64,000 nt of DNA from Muriicola jejuensis (GTDB lineage: Bacteria > Bacteroidota > Bacteroidia > Flavobacteriales > Flavobacteriaceae). The translations under genes were made by a program, and so were the position numbers. The notes under the pieces are model-generated. The model was not told where the DNA came from. It made no database searches and worked only from the letters and a program-made list of their open reading frames with translations. The stretch covers positions 1 through 64,000 of the forward strand of contig NZ_JAABOP010000006.1 of the NCBI RefSeq assembly GCF_010671595.1, in the 5' to 3' direction. Positions 34,804-45,748 of this stretch are shown in pieces (within the stretch, counting starts at the first letter, position 1; every line of letters starts with the position of its first letter).

Positions 34804-35611
34804 CGTTTATCTTTTCTTCCAGAAGGCGTATCTCCTCGCTGTTCCTGTTGCTGATGATATAGACGTTTTTAAGATTGGTCATGTCATTGAACAGGGCCAC
34901 ATCTATTTCGTAAAAACTATCCGAATTTTCCAGGTCGATCCTTTGAATGGTCCCTATGGGGATATTCTCAGGGAAAATACTGGACATCGCCCCGGTGACG
35001 ATCGTATCTCCTATGTTCAGGGGGACGATCCGCGGGATATCCTCTAGCTGGACGACGTCATAACGATCCGTATTCCAAGTGAGGGATCCAAAATTATTGG
35101 TATTCTTGATCTTCGCATTGATGTTGGAACGAGTGTTCAGCAGGCTCTGAACGGCCGAAAATCGATCCGTGGTGTATTCCACGATTCCCAGGACACCCAT
35201 GGAGGTTACCACGCCCATATCCTGTTTTACGCCATTGGTAGTTCCCTTGTTCAGGGTGATATAGTTGTTGCGCAGGGCATAACTGTTCTTAATAATCCTT
35301 GCAGGGATCACCTGGTAAGGAAAAGAATCCGTTGCCGCCCCGGCAACAGTAAGATCAGCGGAATTGTACAACAATTTCTTCAGTCGGGTGTTTTCCTCCA
35401 CCAGCCGATCGTTCTCTTCCCTCAGGCCAAAGTAGCCCGTGATATCCGACTGGGTTTTGTAGATGCTCCCGCTCAGCCAGTTGGCTGAATTCAGGAACCT
35501 CGATTGGTGATAGGAATGGGACTTTATGCTCATGGCCATCCCCAGGGTAAGTAAAAACAGGTAGAGCAGGGTAGTCTTGTTGCGTAGGATAAAATTGATA
35601 ATCTGTTGCAT
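34793..35611 (-). CDS. mreC: Rod-shape protein MreC
   Basis: About 272 residues from the ATG at 35611. There is a short cytoplasmic start, one membrane helix (about residues 12-29), a periplasmic coiled coil (about 60-85, with LREENDRLVEENTRLKKLL) and a beta-rich domain containing NKGTTNGVKQDMGVVTSMGVLG. It scaffolds PBP2 in the periplasm. A longer frame to 35650 adds 13 residues of no family resemblance. It overlaps mreD by 11 bases. Confidence 0.94.
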   Translation of the reverse strand: MQQIINFILRNKTTLLYLFLLTLGMAMSIKSHSYHQSRFLNSANWLSGSIYKTQSDITGYFGLREENDRLVEENTRLKKLLYNSADLTVAGAATDSFPYQVIPARIIKNSYALRNNYITLNKGTTNGVKQDMGVVTSMGVLGIVEYTTDRFSAVQSLLNTRSNINAKIKNTNNFGSLTWNTDRYDVVQLEDIPRIVPLNIGDTIVTGAMSSIFPENIPIGTIQRIDLENSDSFYEIDVALFNDMTNLKNVYIISNRNSEEIRLLEEKINDDQ

Positions 35612-35687
35612 GCGCTTTTCCTGTTGGATGCTCCCATCCCTTCCGGACATCCCGCTTCAAGGCAGCAGAAGGATTTGGTTCCGGGAT

Positions 35688-36716
35688 TTACTTGATGAGA
35701 ATACTCTTGTAGCGTTCTAAATTCTTCAGGGCGATTCCGGTACCACGCACTACGGCCCTCAATGGGTCTTCAGCAATGTAAACGGGCAGGTCGGTTTTCT
35801 GGGAAAGCCTGCGGTCCAGTCCCCTGAGCATGGAACCCCCTCCTGCCAGGTAGATCCCGGTATTGTATATATCCGCGGCCAGCTCTGGAGGGGTCTGTGA
35901 TAAGGTCTCCATAACGGCATCTTCCACCCTGAGGATGGATTTGTCGAGGGCCTTGGCGATCTCCCTGAAAGTGATCTGCACCTGCTTGGGTTTTCCGGTG
36001 AGCAGGTCCCTTCCCTGTACAGACATCTCATCCGGCGGTGATTGAAGGTCCTCCGTGGCAGAACCTATCTTGATCTTGATGTTTTCGGCGGTGGTCTCAC
36101 CCACATAGAGGTTGTGCTGTGTCCTCATGTAGTAGATGATATCGTTGGTGAATACGTCTCCCGCGATCTTGACCGATTTGTCGCAGACGATCCCCCCAAG
36201 GGCGATCACGGCGATCTCCGTGGTACCCCCTCCGATATCGACGATCATATTGCCCTTGGGCTGCATGATGTCCAGACCGATCCCGATGGCCGCAGCCATG
36301 GGTTCATGGATGAGGTATACTTCCTTTCCGTTTACCCGCTCCGCAGATTCCTTTACCGCCCGCATTTCCACTTCGGTGATGCCCGAAGGGATGCAGATGA
36401 CCATTCTCAGGGCCGGTGGGAACCATTTTTTCTTCAGGGCAGGAATGTTCTTGATGAACATATTGATCATTTTCTCCGAGGCGTCGAAATCAGCGATCAC
36501 CCCATCCTTCAACGGACGTATGGTCTTGATATTCTCGTGGGTCTTACCCTGCATCTGGTTGGCTTCCCGCCCAACAGCAATGATCTTTCCGGTGATCCTG
36601 TCCCTGGCTACAATGGAAGGACTGTCAACCACTACCTTGTCGTTATGTATGATCAGGGTATTGGCAGTTCCGAGGTCGATCGCAATCTCCTCCGTTAAAA
36701 AATCAAAAAATCCCAT
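35688..36716 (-). CDS. mreB: Rod-shape actin homologue MreB
   Basis: A 342-residue actin-like ATPase that forms membrane-associated filaments directing cell-wall synthesis. ATP-binding segments are IDLGTANTLI, MIVDIGGGTTEIAVIALGGIV and YLAGGGSMLRGLD, with PSGITEVEMRAVKESAERV typical of MreB. It is the first gene of the shape cluster and lies 76 bases upstream of mreC. Confidence 0.98.
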   Translation of the reverse strand: MGFFDFLTEEIAIDLGTANTLIIHNDKVVVDSPSIVARDRITGKIIAVGREANQMQGKTHENIKTIRPLKDGVIADFDASEKMINMFIKNIPALKKKWFPPALRMVICIPSGITEVEMRAVKESAERVNGKEVYLIHEPMAAAIGIGLDIMQPKGNMIVDIGGGTTEIAVIALGGIVCDKSVKIAGDVFTNDIIYYMRTQHNLYVGETTAENIKIKIGSATEDLQSPPDEMSVQGRDLLTGKPKQVQITFREIAKALDKSILRVEDAVMETLSQTPPELAADIYNTGIYLAGGGSMLRGLDRRLSQKTDLPVYIAEDPLRAVVRGTGIALKNLERYKSILIK

Positions 36717-36775
36717 CGTGAGTGTTTAGTTTGGTTCGGATAAACGGGTGCATTTTATCGACAAAAGTAGTAAAA

Positions 36776-38308
36776 TTAATGTTTAAAATGACGCGTGCCC
36801 GTCATTACCATTGCAATTTGATTTTCGTCGCAATAATCGATACTCAGCTGGTCTTTTATAGATCCCCCGGGCTGTATCACACTGCTGATCCCGCTCTTGT
36901 GTGCGATCTCCACGCAATCCGGGAAAGGGAAGAAGGCGTCACTGGCCATGACGGCCCCGTCCAGGTCGAAGTTGAAGGATCGCGCCTTGTGCACGGCCTG
37001 GTTCAGTGCGTCTACCCGTGAGGTCTGACCCGTACCGCTGGCGCAGAGCTGCTTGTTCTTGGCCAGGACGATGGTGTTGGATTTGGTATGCTTGCAGAGT
37101 TTGGAGGCAAAGATCAGGTCTTCCAATTCCCGATCAGATGGTTTTTTCTTCGTCGCATAGGTCAGGCCTTCCCTGGAATCCGTGATGTGGTCCTTCTCCT
37201 GTACCAGCACTCCGTTCAGGCAGGTGCGAACCAGGGTCTCGGGCAGGGCAACCTCCTTCTGCACCAGAAGGATACGGTTTTTCTTGCCCTTCAGGATGGT
37301 CAGGGCTTCTTCCGAAAAAGCAGGGGCGATCACTACCTCGCAGAACAGCTGGTGGATCTCTTCGGCCGTTTTCGCGTCGATCGCCACGTTGCTGATGAGA
37401 ATCCCCCCGAAGGCGGAGACAGGGTCTCCCGCCAGGGCATCCACATAGGCCTGATGGATTGTGTCCCTGGTGGCCAGCCCACACGCATTGTTGTGTTTCA
37501 GGATGGCAAAGGTGGGGTCGTCATTCCGGAATTCGGACATGAGGTTCACTGCGGCATCCACGTCCAGCAGGTTATTGTAAGAGAGTTCCTTCCCGTGCAA
37601 CTTGGTGAACATGGCGTCGAAGTCCCCGAAGAAGAATCCCTTCTGGTGAGGGTTCTCCCCATACCGGAGTACCTGGCCTTTGGTCTCACTGATCTTAAGG
37701 GAGGAGATCCCGTGATCCCTGTTAAAGTAATTGAAGATAGCCGTATCGTAGTGGGAGGAGACATTGAAGGCCTTGGCCGCAAAGGATTTCCTCTGAGAGA
37801 GGGTGGTGCTGCCCTTGCCTTCGGTGATCAGACTGAGGAATTCCCTATAGTCCTCCATGGAAGAGACACAGAGTACGTCCTTGAAATTCTTGGCCGCCGC
37901 CCTGATCAGGGAAATACCGCCAATATCTATCTTTTCGATGATATCCTGTTCCGAAGCCCCTGAAGCTACCGTTTTCTCAAAGGGATAGAGGTCTACGATC
38001 ACGATATCGAGCTGGGGAATGTCGAATTTCTCCAACTGGGCCACATCCCCCTGGTTGTCCTGACGGTTCAGGATGCCCCCGAACACCTTGGGATGCAAGG
38101 TTTTTACCCTTCCCCCCAGGATGGAAGGATAACTCGTGACCTGTTCTACGGGAATGACCTCTAATCCCAGGGAGCGTATGAAAGATTCCGTACCCCCCGT
38201 TGAGTACATGGTAATGCCCAGCTCGTGGAACTTTTTTACAATGGGTTCAAGGCCGTCCTTGTGGAAGACGGAGATCAGTGCGGATTTGGCTTTTTTGGCA
38301 GTGCCCAT
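36776..38308 (-). CDS. purH: Bifunctional purine synthesis protein PurH
   Basis: A 510-residue bifunctional AICAR transformylase/IMP cyclohydrolase that performs the last two steps of IMP synthesis. The N-terminal MGS-like cyclohydrolase domain (about 1-150) has MYSTGGTESFIRS and GRVKTLHPKVFGGIL; the transformylase domain has LRYGENPHQKG, LKHNNACGLA, the KH pair and DAFFPFPDCVE. The length is normal. It is followed downstream by mreB at 60 bases, probably a separate unit. Confidence 0.97.
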   Translation of the reverse strand: MGTAKKAKSALISVFHKDGLEPIVKKFHELGITMYSTGGTESFIRSLGLEVIPVEQVTSYPSILGGRVKTLHPKVFGGILNRQDNQGDVAQLEKFDIPQLDIVIVDLYPFEKTVASGASEQDIIEKIDIGGISLIRAAAKNFKDVLCVSSMEDYREFLSLITEGKGSTTLSQRKSFAAKAFNVSSHYDTAIFNYFNRDHGISSLKISETKGQVLRYGENPHQKGFFFGDFDAMFTKLHGKELSYNNLLDVDAAVNLMSEFRNDDPTFAILKHNNACGLATRDTIHQAYVDALAGDPVSAFGGILISNVAIDAKTAEEIHQLFCEVVIAPAFSEEALTILKGKKNRILLVQKEVALPETLVRTCLNGVLVQEKDHITDSREGLTYATKKKPSDRELEDLIFASKLCKHTKSNTIVLAKNKQLCASGTGQTSRVDALNQAVHKARSFNFDLDGAVMASDAFFPFPDCVEIAHKSGISSVIQPGGSIKDQLSIDYCDENQIAMVMTGTRHFKH

Positions 38309-38400
38309 ATCTATAGTGTTTAATTGTCTGACCAGGGCTTCAAAGATACCTTTTTACGGCCTAAGGAAGTCCCTGTCTTATCAACAAAAAAGGGTAAGTT

Positions 38401-38850
38401 TTAAAGAATTTTGGCCACTTCGGCATTGACGAATTCCAGGAAGCGTTCATCCTCTTCCGTGAAGGGATCCGGAGTTTCCGAATCGATGTCGATCTGCCCT
38501 ATGTTCTTCCCGTTTACGAAGAGGGGAATGACGATCTCGGATTTGACCGTAAGACTGCAGGCGATGTAATTGTCCTGGGCCGAGACATCGGGGACCACGA
38601 AGTTGGCATTGCTCAGGGCTACCTGTCCGCAGATCCCCTTGCCGAACGGGATGATCGTATGGTCTGTGGGTGCCCCCGCATAAGGTCCCAGTTTCAATTC
38701 CTCCTTGTCCCCGTTTCTGAAATAGAACCCCACCCAGTCGTAATGGGGTACCTCTGTCTTCAGGAAGGTACAAAGGCTTTTCAATCGATCCTCCACAGCA
38801 CCCTCTTTTCCAAGGATGGATCTTACTTCAGGCTTCAGGCGTTCTAACAT
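38401..38850 (-). CDS. GAF-domain protein, fRMsr-like
   Basis: A 149-residue single GAF domain from the ATG at 38850; the open frame upstream reads through the groEL terminator and is not used. It resembles free methionine-R-sulfoxide reductase (MsrC): WVGFYF, IPFGKGICGQVA, VVPDVSAQDNYIACS and SEIVIPLFVNG are all family segments. Of the three cysteines used by characterised enzymes, those in GICG and YIACS are present, but the first, just before IPFG, is replaced (TDHTIIPFG). Activity may therefore be kept, altered or lost. The gene lies between groEL and purH. Confidence 0.8.
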   Translation of the reverse strand: MLERLKPEVRSILGKEGAVEDRLKSLCTFLKTEVPHYDWVGFYFRNGDKEELKLGPYAGAPTDHTIIPFGKGICGQVALSNANFVVPDVSAQDNYIACSLTVKSEIVIPLFVNGKNIGQIDIDSETPDPFTEEDERFLEFVNAEVAKIL

Positions 38851-38907
38851 GTTCTTTTTTTTGCAAAAATAGGAATTACTCCCCTTTGAATGAGGGCTTG
38901 TAAAAGA

Positions 38908-38937
38908 AAAAGCCACTGGTTTTCTCAGTGGCTTTCT
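38908..38937 (-). terminator. Terminator of groESL
   Basis: AAAGCCACTG and CAGTGGCTTT form an 8-10 bp stem with a short loop. It lies 24 bases after the groEL stop codon on the minus strand, with a T-run on that strand. Confidence 0.85.
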
Positions 38938-38960
38938 CCGTATTGTGACTTCCTTCAGGA

Positions 38961-40643
<1,683 letters not shown>

Positions 40644-40654
40644 TCAGGTTTGGT

Positions 40655-40933
40655 TTATATGATCGCCAGAATGTCGCTTTCGCGCATCATCAGATAGTCT
40701 TTGCCGTCAAATTTCAGCTCTGTACCGGCATATTTCCCATAGAGGACGGTATCGCCAACTTTAACAGTGACCTTCTCATCCTTGGTGCCCGGACCAACGG
40801 CCACGACCTTTCCTTTTTGTGGTTTTTCTTTTGCAGTATCGGGGATGATCAACCCGGAGGCAGTCTTGGTTTCTGCTGCCATAGGTTCAATGAGAACCCG
40901 GTCTGCTAATGGTTTGATGTTAAGTTTAGCCAT
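40655..40933 (-). CDS. groS: Co-chaperonin GroES
   Basis: A 92-residue GroES, with [25 protein letters not shown] at the N terminus and the mobile loop around [12 protein letters not shown] that contacts GroEL. It caps the GroEL ring. It is the first gene of the operon. A sigma-54-like promoter lies 41-57 bases upstream of its ATG. Confidence 0.98.
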   Translation of the reverse strand: MAKLNIKPLADRVLIEPMAAETKTASGLIIPDTAKEKPQKGKVVAVGPGTKDEKVTVKVGDTVLYGKYAGTELKFDGKDYLMMRESDILAII

Positions 40934-40973
40934 ATGTGTATTTTTTTAATTTTTAAAATTCCGATTTAACATG

Positions 40974-40990
40974 GCAGAAATTATGCCAAG
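40974..40990 (-). promoter_or_regulatory. Candidate sigma-54 promoter of groESL
   Basis: On the minus strand TTGGCATAATTTCTGCC fits the -24/-12 pattern TTGGCA-N8-TGC, with the invariant GG and GC at the proper 11-base offset. Transcription would start about 12 bases downstream, leaving a leader of about 30 bases before the groES ATG. I see no TANNTTTG -7 box in the same gap. Confidence 0.5.
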
Positions 40991-41017
40991 CGCCAAAAAC
41001 TGACAGTTTGTAAAATG

Positions 41018-41053
41018 AAAATGCCAGCTTGTCATCTGAGCTGGCATTTTTGT
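41018..41053 (-). terminator. Terminator of the miaB-secG operon
   Basis: AATGCCAGCT and AGCTGGCATT form a 10 bp stem with a 9-10 base loop, with T-rich flanks on both strands. It lies just after the secG stop codon and before the groES promoter. Confidence 0.8.
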
Positions 41054-41074
41054 TAGGTTTCCTGTTTCGATCTG

Positions 41075-41431
41075 CTACTGGATCGTATCCAGAGGGGTAG
41101 CTGTATCGGTGGGAACGACCTCTTCAGGTACGGTCTCCGGAACAGCATTCTCTATATCGTCTCCCTGCAGGAGTTTGGAATCTGCTTCCCCGAAGTTGCC
41201 TTTGAGGGCCACGTTAGAGAGGAGTATCAGGACGATCAGCAAACTGGCCAGTGTCCAGGTGCTCTTATCCAGAAAATCCCCCGTCTTTTTAACCCCTCCT
41301 ACAACCTGGGTTCCGCCTCCGCCAAAAGAGGAGGACAATCCGCCTCCTTTAGGGTTTTGTACCATGACCACCAGTACCAGGAGGAAACAGACCACTATGA
41401 TCAGGATCATGAATATCGTAAATGTGCTCAT
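41075..41431 (-). CDS. secG: Preprotein translocase subunit SecG
   Basis: A 118-residue protein with two membrane helices (about residues 4-24 and 57-74) around the SecG-typical loop VQNPKGGGLSSSFGGGGTQVVGGVKKTGDFL, and an acidic C-terminal tail extending beyond the usual E. coli length. It assists SecYE in protein export. It is the last gene of the miaB operon, 1 base after the preceding stop. Confidence 0.95.
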   Translation of the reverse strand: MSTFTIFMILIIVVCFLLVLVVMVQNPKGGGLSSSFGGGGTQVVGGVKKTGDFLDKSTWTLASLLIVLILLSNVALKGNFGEADSKLLQGDDIENAVPETVPEEVVPTDTATPLDTIQ

Positions 41432-41432
41432 C

Positions 41433-42362
41433 TCAAGAATTTTCCTTTTGTAACTGCTTTACCGCTTTAATTCGGCTTGCAAAGAAACTACTTTTTTCCG
41501 GATATTTCAAACTTAATATTTTGTAAGCCTGCAGGGCTTTCTTGTACTTTTTTTGCTCCAGGTAGACCTTTGCGAGGGTCTCGGTCATCAACTCCTCCGA
41601 ATCGATCTTCTGAGATCCTTTGATATCCACCGGGGTGTGCTCCTTTTCCTGGGGAACGATCTTCGGATTCTCCTCCAGGAAGCGATCAATGAGTTCGAAT
41701 TTCTTCTTCTTTTCTGATTCCTCCGGTATGGGAAATTCCATATCTCCTGGGATATCCGCTGATTTTTTCGGGACCTTCTTGCCGGTCTTCTGCGGCTTGA
41801 CCGAACTCAGCTGCAACCATTCCAAAAAGGAGTGTTTCTCGTTCCGTTGGAACGGAAGGGGTGTACCCAGCTCAAGTTCCTTTTCGGCAGCTTCCCGTTC
41901 CCTCGCAAGTGTCTTGTCGATCTCAGGATCTTTTGAGGCAAAAAGGGCCGGATCCAGTATATCCTCTGCATCCCTGCTGTTTCTGGGCAGAGGGGCATCC
42001 GGGGATTCTTCCAGCATAGGGGCCGGGCTTTCTTCCCCTGCTTCCACTGCTTCTGCCTCCACTTCTGTGGCTTCCAGGGCAGCTGTTTTACCTGAGATCG
42101 CATCCGCAATGGAATTCTGCAGGAACTCCGGGGAAGTGATCAGATCAAAGAGGACATCCCGATCTGCTGTATACGCGGCAGTTACTTTCAGGGCATTGTT
42201 GTAGCGAAAGCTGTTCAGGTTCTTCAGGCCCTTCAGTTGCAGGGCTCTTGCCGCCTGAAAATAGGGGTATTCCTTTACCACCTCTTCCAGCTGACGGGTC
42301 TGGACGGGGTCCACCACCTTGTCTGGGTTCTGCAGGAGATATGTAAAGTCCGTTACCTTCAT
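41433..42362 (-). CDS. TPR-containing hypothetical protein
   Basis: A 309-residue protein without a signal peptide. The N terminus (about 1-100) is helical (VQTRQLEEVVKEYPYFQAARALQLKGLKNLNS); the middle (about 110-230) is rich in Glu/Ala/Pro and likely disordered. The C terminus (about 255-305) has a TPR-like helix pair (TETLAKVYLEQKKYKKALQAYKILSLKYPEKS). It overlaps lptE by 1 base and lies 1 base upstream of secG, a fixed neighbour in flavobacteria as far as I recall. Role unknown; an envelope or secretion link is inferred from context only. Confidence 0.78.
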   Translation of the reverse strand: MKVTDFTYLLQNPDKVVDPVQTRQLEEVVKEYPYFQAARALQLKGLKNLNSFRYNNALKVTAAYTADRDVLFDLITSPEFLQNSIADAISGKTAALEATEVEAEAVEAGEESPAPMLEESPDAPLPRNSRDAEDILDPALFASKDPEIDKTLAREREAAEKELELGTPLPFQRNEKHSFLEWLQLSSVKPQKTGKKVPKKSADIPGDMEFPIPEESEKKKKFELIDRFLEENPKIVPQEKEHTPVDIKGSQKIDSEELMTETLAKVYLEQKKYKKALQAYKILSLKYPEKSSFFASRIKAVKQLQKENS

Positions 42363-42880
42363 TACCAGTCGGCCAGAGATTCGTTAAAGATGTCCTGATT
42401 GATCCGCTCAAAGATCACCTGGTGGGCCTCGTCCCTGACGGAGGCGAGCTGGGCCGTGGCCGGATAGTCGAAAAAGAAGGAAAACCTCTTCTCAAATTCG
42501 GCTCCTTCCTTGGTCTTGTTGAAGAATCTCACGTTCACCGAAATGCTGAGTCGGTTCTGTGCTGCCCGCTGTTCGGCCGTGGCCGACATGGGCGAAATCC
42601 TGTATTCCACGATCTCCCCTTCGTAGACCAGGTCGCCGTTGGCCGAGACCAGGTCGAGGCTCGTCTGATTCAGGATGAGGTCCTGAAGGGAGAGGGTGTA
42701 TTCCCGGTCAAGGCCGGGATCAAAGACCGAGCCCGGGCTCTGGGAGGCGTAATTCTGAAAATAGTTCACCGTAAAGGTCTTGGCGGTTCCCACGTCCCCT
42801 CCGGTAAAATTGTAGACCCCGCAACCATTCAGGAGCAGGAATATGGCAAAGAGGAAGGATGTAAATATTCTTTTGTTCAC
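42362..42880 (-). CDS. lptE: LPS-assembly lipoprotein LptE
   Basis: A 172-residue lipoprotein with lipobox LLNGCGVYNF (Cys20), followed by the mixed alpha/beta fold of LptE (TVNYFQNYASQSPGSVFDPGLDREYTLSLQDLILNQTSL ... EIVEYRISPMSATAEQRAAQNRLSISVNVRF). LptE plugs the LptD barrel that inserts lipopolysaccharide into the outer membrane. The stop and start codons of neighbouring genes overlap by 1 base on each side. Confidence 0.9.
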   Translation of the reverse strand: MNKRIFTSFLFAIFLLLNGCGVYNFTGGDVGTAKTFTVNYFQNYASQSPGSVFDPGLDREYTLSLQDLILNQTSLDLVSANGDLVYEGEIVEYRISPMSATAEQRAAQNRLSISVNVRFFNKTKEGAEFEKRFSFFFDYPATAQLASVRDEAHQVIFERINQDIFNESLADW

Positions 42881-44145
42881 TACAGGTCGTACTGTTTGAT
42901 TTTTCGATAAAGGGTCCTTTCCGAGATCCCCAGTTCTGAGGCAGCCGCTTTTCGTTTTCCCCGGTTTCGCTCCAGGGATTTTTTGATGAGTTCGATCTCC
43001 TTTTCCTGTAAAGATAAGGTTTCTTCCTCTTCGATCTCCTCGGCAAAATGGTACTTGTCTTCCTGAACCGGCTCAACGGGTTTTTCCACCCTGTGCTCAT
43101 GGGGGGGCAGCAACTCCACCGCACTGCTGTTTTCCTCTTTCCTGCTGCCTTCTTTCCCGTAGATCTTCCGGATAAGGGTTTCGTTCTCCTCCTGTACCTT
43201 TTCAGAGTCTTCTGCGTGGAGCAGTTCCAGGGTCAGTTTTTTGAGGTCGTTCAGGTCGGCCTTCATATCGAACAGGACTTTGTAGAGGATCTCTCTTTCA
43301 TTGCTGAAATCTCCTTTCCGGGATTGTTGCTCCACCACGGCAGGAAGGTTGGAATCGCTCGCATGGGGCAGGTAACCGTTTAGGGTCTCGGGGGAGACGG
43401 AACGGCTCTCCTCCAGGACAGAGATCTGCTCGGCCACGTTTCTGAGCTGGCGGATGTTCCCGGGCCAGCGGTATTTTTCCAGCAGTTGTACTGCGTCGTC
43501 CTCCAGGCGGATGGTAGGCATCTTGTATTTCTGGCTGAAATCAGAGGCGAATTTGCGGAAAAGCAAATGGATGTCGTCCTTCCGCTCTCTTAAGGGGGGG
43601 ATGTTGATATCGACGGTGCTTAGCCGGTAATAGAGATCTTCCCTGAACTTCCCTTTTTTGATCGCCTCTATCATATTGAGGTTGGTCGCAGCCACGATAC
43701 GCACATTAGTCTTCTGTACCTGGGACGACCCCACTTTCAGGAATTCCCCGTTCTCGAGGATACGCAGCAATCTCACCTGAGTGGTCAGGGGGAGTTCCCC
43801 TACCTCATCCAGGAAGATGGTCCCCCCGTCGGCCACCTCGAAGTAGCCGCTGCGGGTCTGGGTGGCACCCGTAAAGGCACCTTTCTCATGCCCGAAAAGC
43901 TCACTGTCTATGGTTCCTTCGGGGATGGCTCCGCAGTTCACGGCTATGTATTTGGCGTGCTTGCGGTGTGAGAGGGAATGGATGATCTTTGGAACGGCTT
44001 CCTTCCCGACCCCGCTTTCCCCTGTGACCAGCACGGAGATATCCGTAGGGGCCACCTGTATGGCCTTCTCAAGGGCCCTGTTGAGTTTGGGGTCATTGCC
44101 AATGATACCAAAACGCTGCTTTATGGCTTGTACACTTTCCATCAA
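42880..44145 (-). CDS. Sigma-54-dependent transcriptional activator
   Basis: A 421-residue activator that lacks an N-terminal receiver or other sensor domain. The AAA+ domain fills residues 10-240: Walker [11 protein letters not shown], the sigma-54 contact loop GAFTGAT, and Walker [12 protein letters not shown]. After a long charged linker (about 260-370) a Fis-type helix-turn-helix closes the protein ([25 protein letters not shown]). It drives transcription by RNA polymerase with RpoN. It overlaps miaB by 4 bases. Without a receiver domain its activity may be set by expression or by a partner. The sigma-54-like site before groES lies 2 kb away and is one possible target. Confidence 0.93.
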   Translation of the reverse strand: MMESVQAIKQRFGIIGNDPKLNRALEKAIQVAPTDISVLVTGESGVGKEAVPKIIHSLSHRKHAKYIAVNCGAIPEGTIDSELFGHEKGAFTGATQTRSGYFEVADGGTIFLDEVGELPLTTQVRLLRILENGEFLKVGSSQVQKTNVRIVAATNLNMIEAIKKGKFREDLYYRLSTVDINIPPLRERKDDIHLLFRKFASDFSQKYKMPTIRLEDDAVQLLEKYRWPGNIRQLRNVAEQISVLEESRSVSPETLNGYLPHASDSNLPAVVEQQSRKGDFSNEREILYKVLFDMKADLNDLKKLTLELLHAEDSEKVQEENETLIRKIYGKEGSRKEENSSAVELLPPHEHRVEKPVEPVQEDKYHFAEEIEEEETLSLQEKEIELIKKSLERNRGKRKAAASELGISERTLYRKIKQYDL

Positions 44146-45596
44146 TTGTAATTTTCTACGGGCCCCACAGCCTCACCCAGGAGGGTGGCGGAGGTACAGT
44201 CATGGATTTTTACCATGACCAACTGCCCTACCTTGTAGTCTTCCTTCGGGAATACCACCACGGTATTTCCCGACGTCCTGCCCATCCAGTGGGCGTCCGA
44301 TTTCTTTGAAGGCCCTTCTATCAATACCTCTTCGGTCTTGCCGACATGCTGGGAAGTGCGGTACAGGCTGTGTTTCTGCTGCAGGGCGATGATTTCCTGC
44401 AACCTCCTCTTCTTGACCGCATCGGGGATGTCATCTTCGAGTTTTCTGGCGGCCAGCGTACCGGGTCTTTCCGAATAGGCAAACATAAAGCCGAAGTCGT
44501 ATTTCACGTACTCCATGAGCGAAAGCGTTTCCAGGTGGTCTTCCTCCGTTTCTCCTGGAAATCCCGCGATCATGTCCTGGCTGATCCCGCAATCGGGGAT
44601 GATCCTCCTGATATCGTCTATGAGCTGCATGTACTCCTCCCTGGTGTGCAAGCGGTTCATGGCCTTCAGGATGCGGTTGCTTCCGCTCTGTACCGGCAGG
44701 TGGATATAATTGCAGATATTTTTGTATTTGGCCATGGTCCTGACCACATCCAGTGACATATCCTGTGGGTTGGAGGTGGAAAAGCGGATCCTCATTCCCG
44801 GCTGGGCTTCTGCCACCAGGGCCAGCAGACCGGCGAAGTTGACCGCCGTGGCCTTCTGTATTTCTGAGGCCTTGTCAAAGTCTTTTTTGAGTCCGCCCCC
44901 ATACCAGAGGTAGCTGTCGACGTTTTGCCCCAAAAGGGTCACTTCCCTGTACCCCTGTTCCCAGAGCTCGTTTACTTCCTGAACCACGGATTGCGGATCC
45001 CGGCTGCGTTCTCTGCCACGGGTGAACGGAACCACACAGAAGGTGCACATATTGTCGCACCCACGAGTGATGGAGACAAAGGCGGTAACGCCGTTGGAGT
45101 TGAGGCGAACGGGGGCAACGTCCCCGTAGGTCTCCTCTTTGGAAAGGATGACATTTACCGCATTGCGGCCTTCGTCTACCTCCCGCACCAGATTGGGAAG
45201 GTCCTTGTATGCGTCGGGGCCAACCACCATATCCACGATCTTCTCTTCCTCCAGCAGCTGACTTTTCAGTCGCTCAGCCATACAGCCGAGTACTCCCACT
45301 TTCATATGGGGCCTGTTCTTTTTGACGGCATTGTATTTTTCGAGTCGCCTCCTCACCGTGGTCTCCGCTTTCTCTCTGATAGAGCAGGTGTTGACCAGGA
45401 CGAGATCTGCATCCTCCAGCTCAGAGGTGGTCTGGAACCCTTCCCCCGCCAGGATGGAAGCCACGATCTCACTGTCAGAGAAATTCATCTGGCACCCGTA
45501 GCTCTCTATGTACAATTTGCGGCCTTCCTTCCCTTCCCCTGCGATCATCGTCGGAGAACCCTGTACGCTTTCGTCTATTATTTTATCCATACCCAT
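44142..45596 (-). CDS. miaB: tRNA methylthiotransferase MiaB
   Basis: About 484 residues from the ATG at 45596 (a second ATG at 45590 is equally possible; the longer frame upstream is not family-like). It is a radical-SAM enzyme that adds the 2-methylthio group to N6-isopentenyladenosine at tRNA position 37. Domains in order are UPF0004 ([19 protein letters not shown], cluster cysteines), radical SAM with [20 protein letters not shown] (CxxxCxxC) and TRAM (about 415-475). It is first in the operon with the sigma-54 activator, lptE, a TPR protein and secG. Confidence 0.96.
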   Translation of the reverse strand: MGMDKIIDESVQGSPTMIAGEGKEGRKLYIESYGCQMNFSDSEIVASILAGEGFQTTSELEDADLVLVNTCSIREKAETTVRRRLEKYNAVKKNRPHMKVGVLGCMAERLKSQLLEEEKIVDMVVGPDAYKDLPNLVREVDEGRNAVNVILSKEETYGDVAPVRLNSNGVTAFVSITRGCDNMCTFCVVPFTRGRERSRDPQSVVQEVNELWEQGYREVTLLGQNVDSYLWYGGGLKKDFDKASEIQKATAVNFAGLLALVAEAQPGMRIRFSTSNPQDMSLDVVRTMAKYKNICNYIHLPVQSGSNRILKAMNRLHTREEYMQLIDDIRRIIPDCGISQDMIAGFPGETEEDHLETLSLMEYVKYDFGFMFAYSERPGTLAARKLEDDIPDAVKKRRLQEIIALQQKHSLYRTSQHVGKTEEVLIEGPSKKSDAHWMGRTSGNTVVVFPKEDYKVGQLVMVKIHDCTSATLLGEAVGPVENYN

Positions 45597-45748
45597 AGGC
45601 TGCTGCCCTTGTGTTTTAAGGATCGCAAAGATAACACAATATCCTTTTTTATGACAATTTGGCAGGTGAATATTTTCATAAAACAAGACGCAACTCGGGG
45701 GTTTGGAACGTATCTATAGAGTAACCTTACCCAATTAATATACATCCT

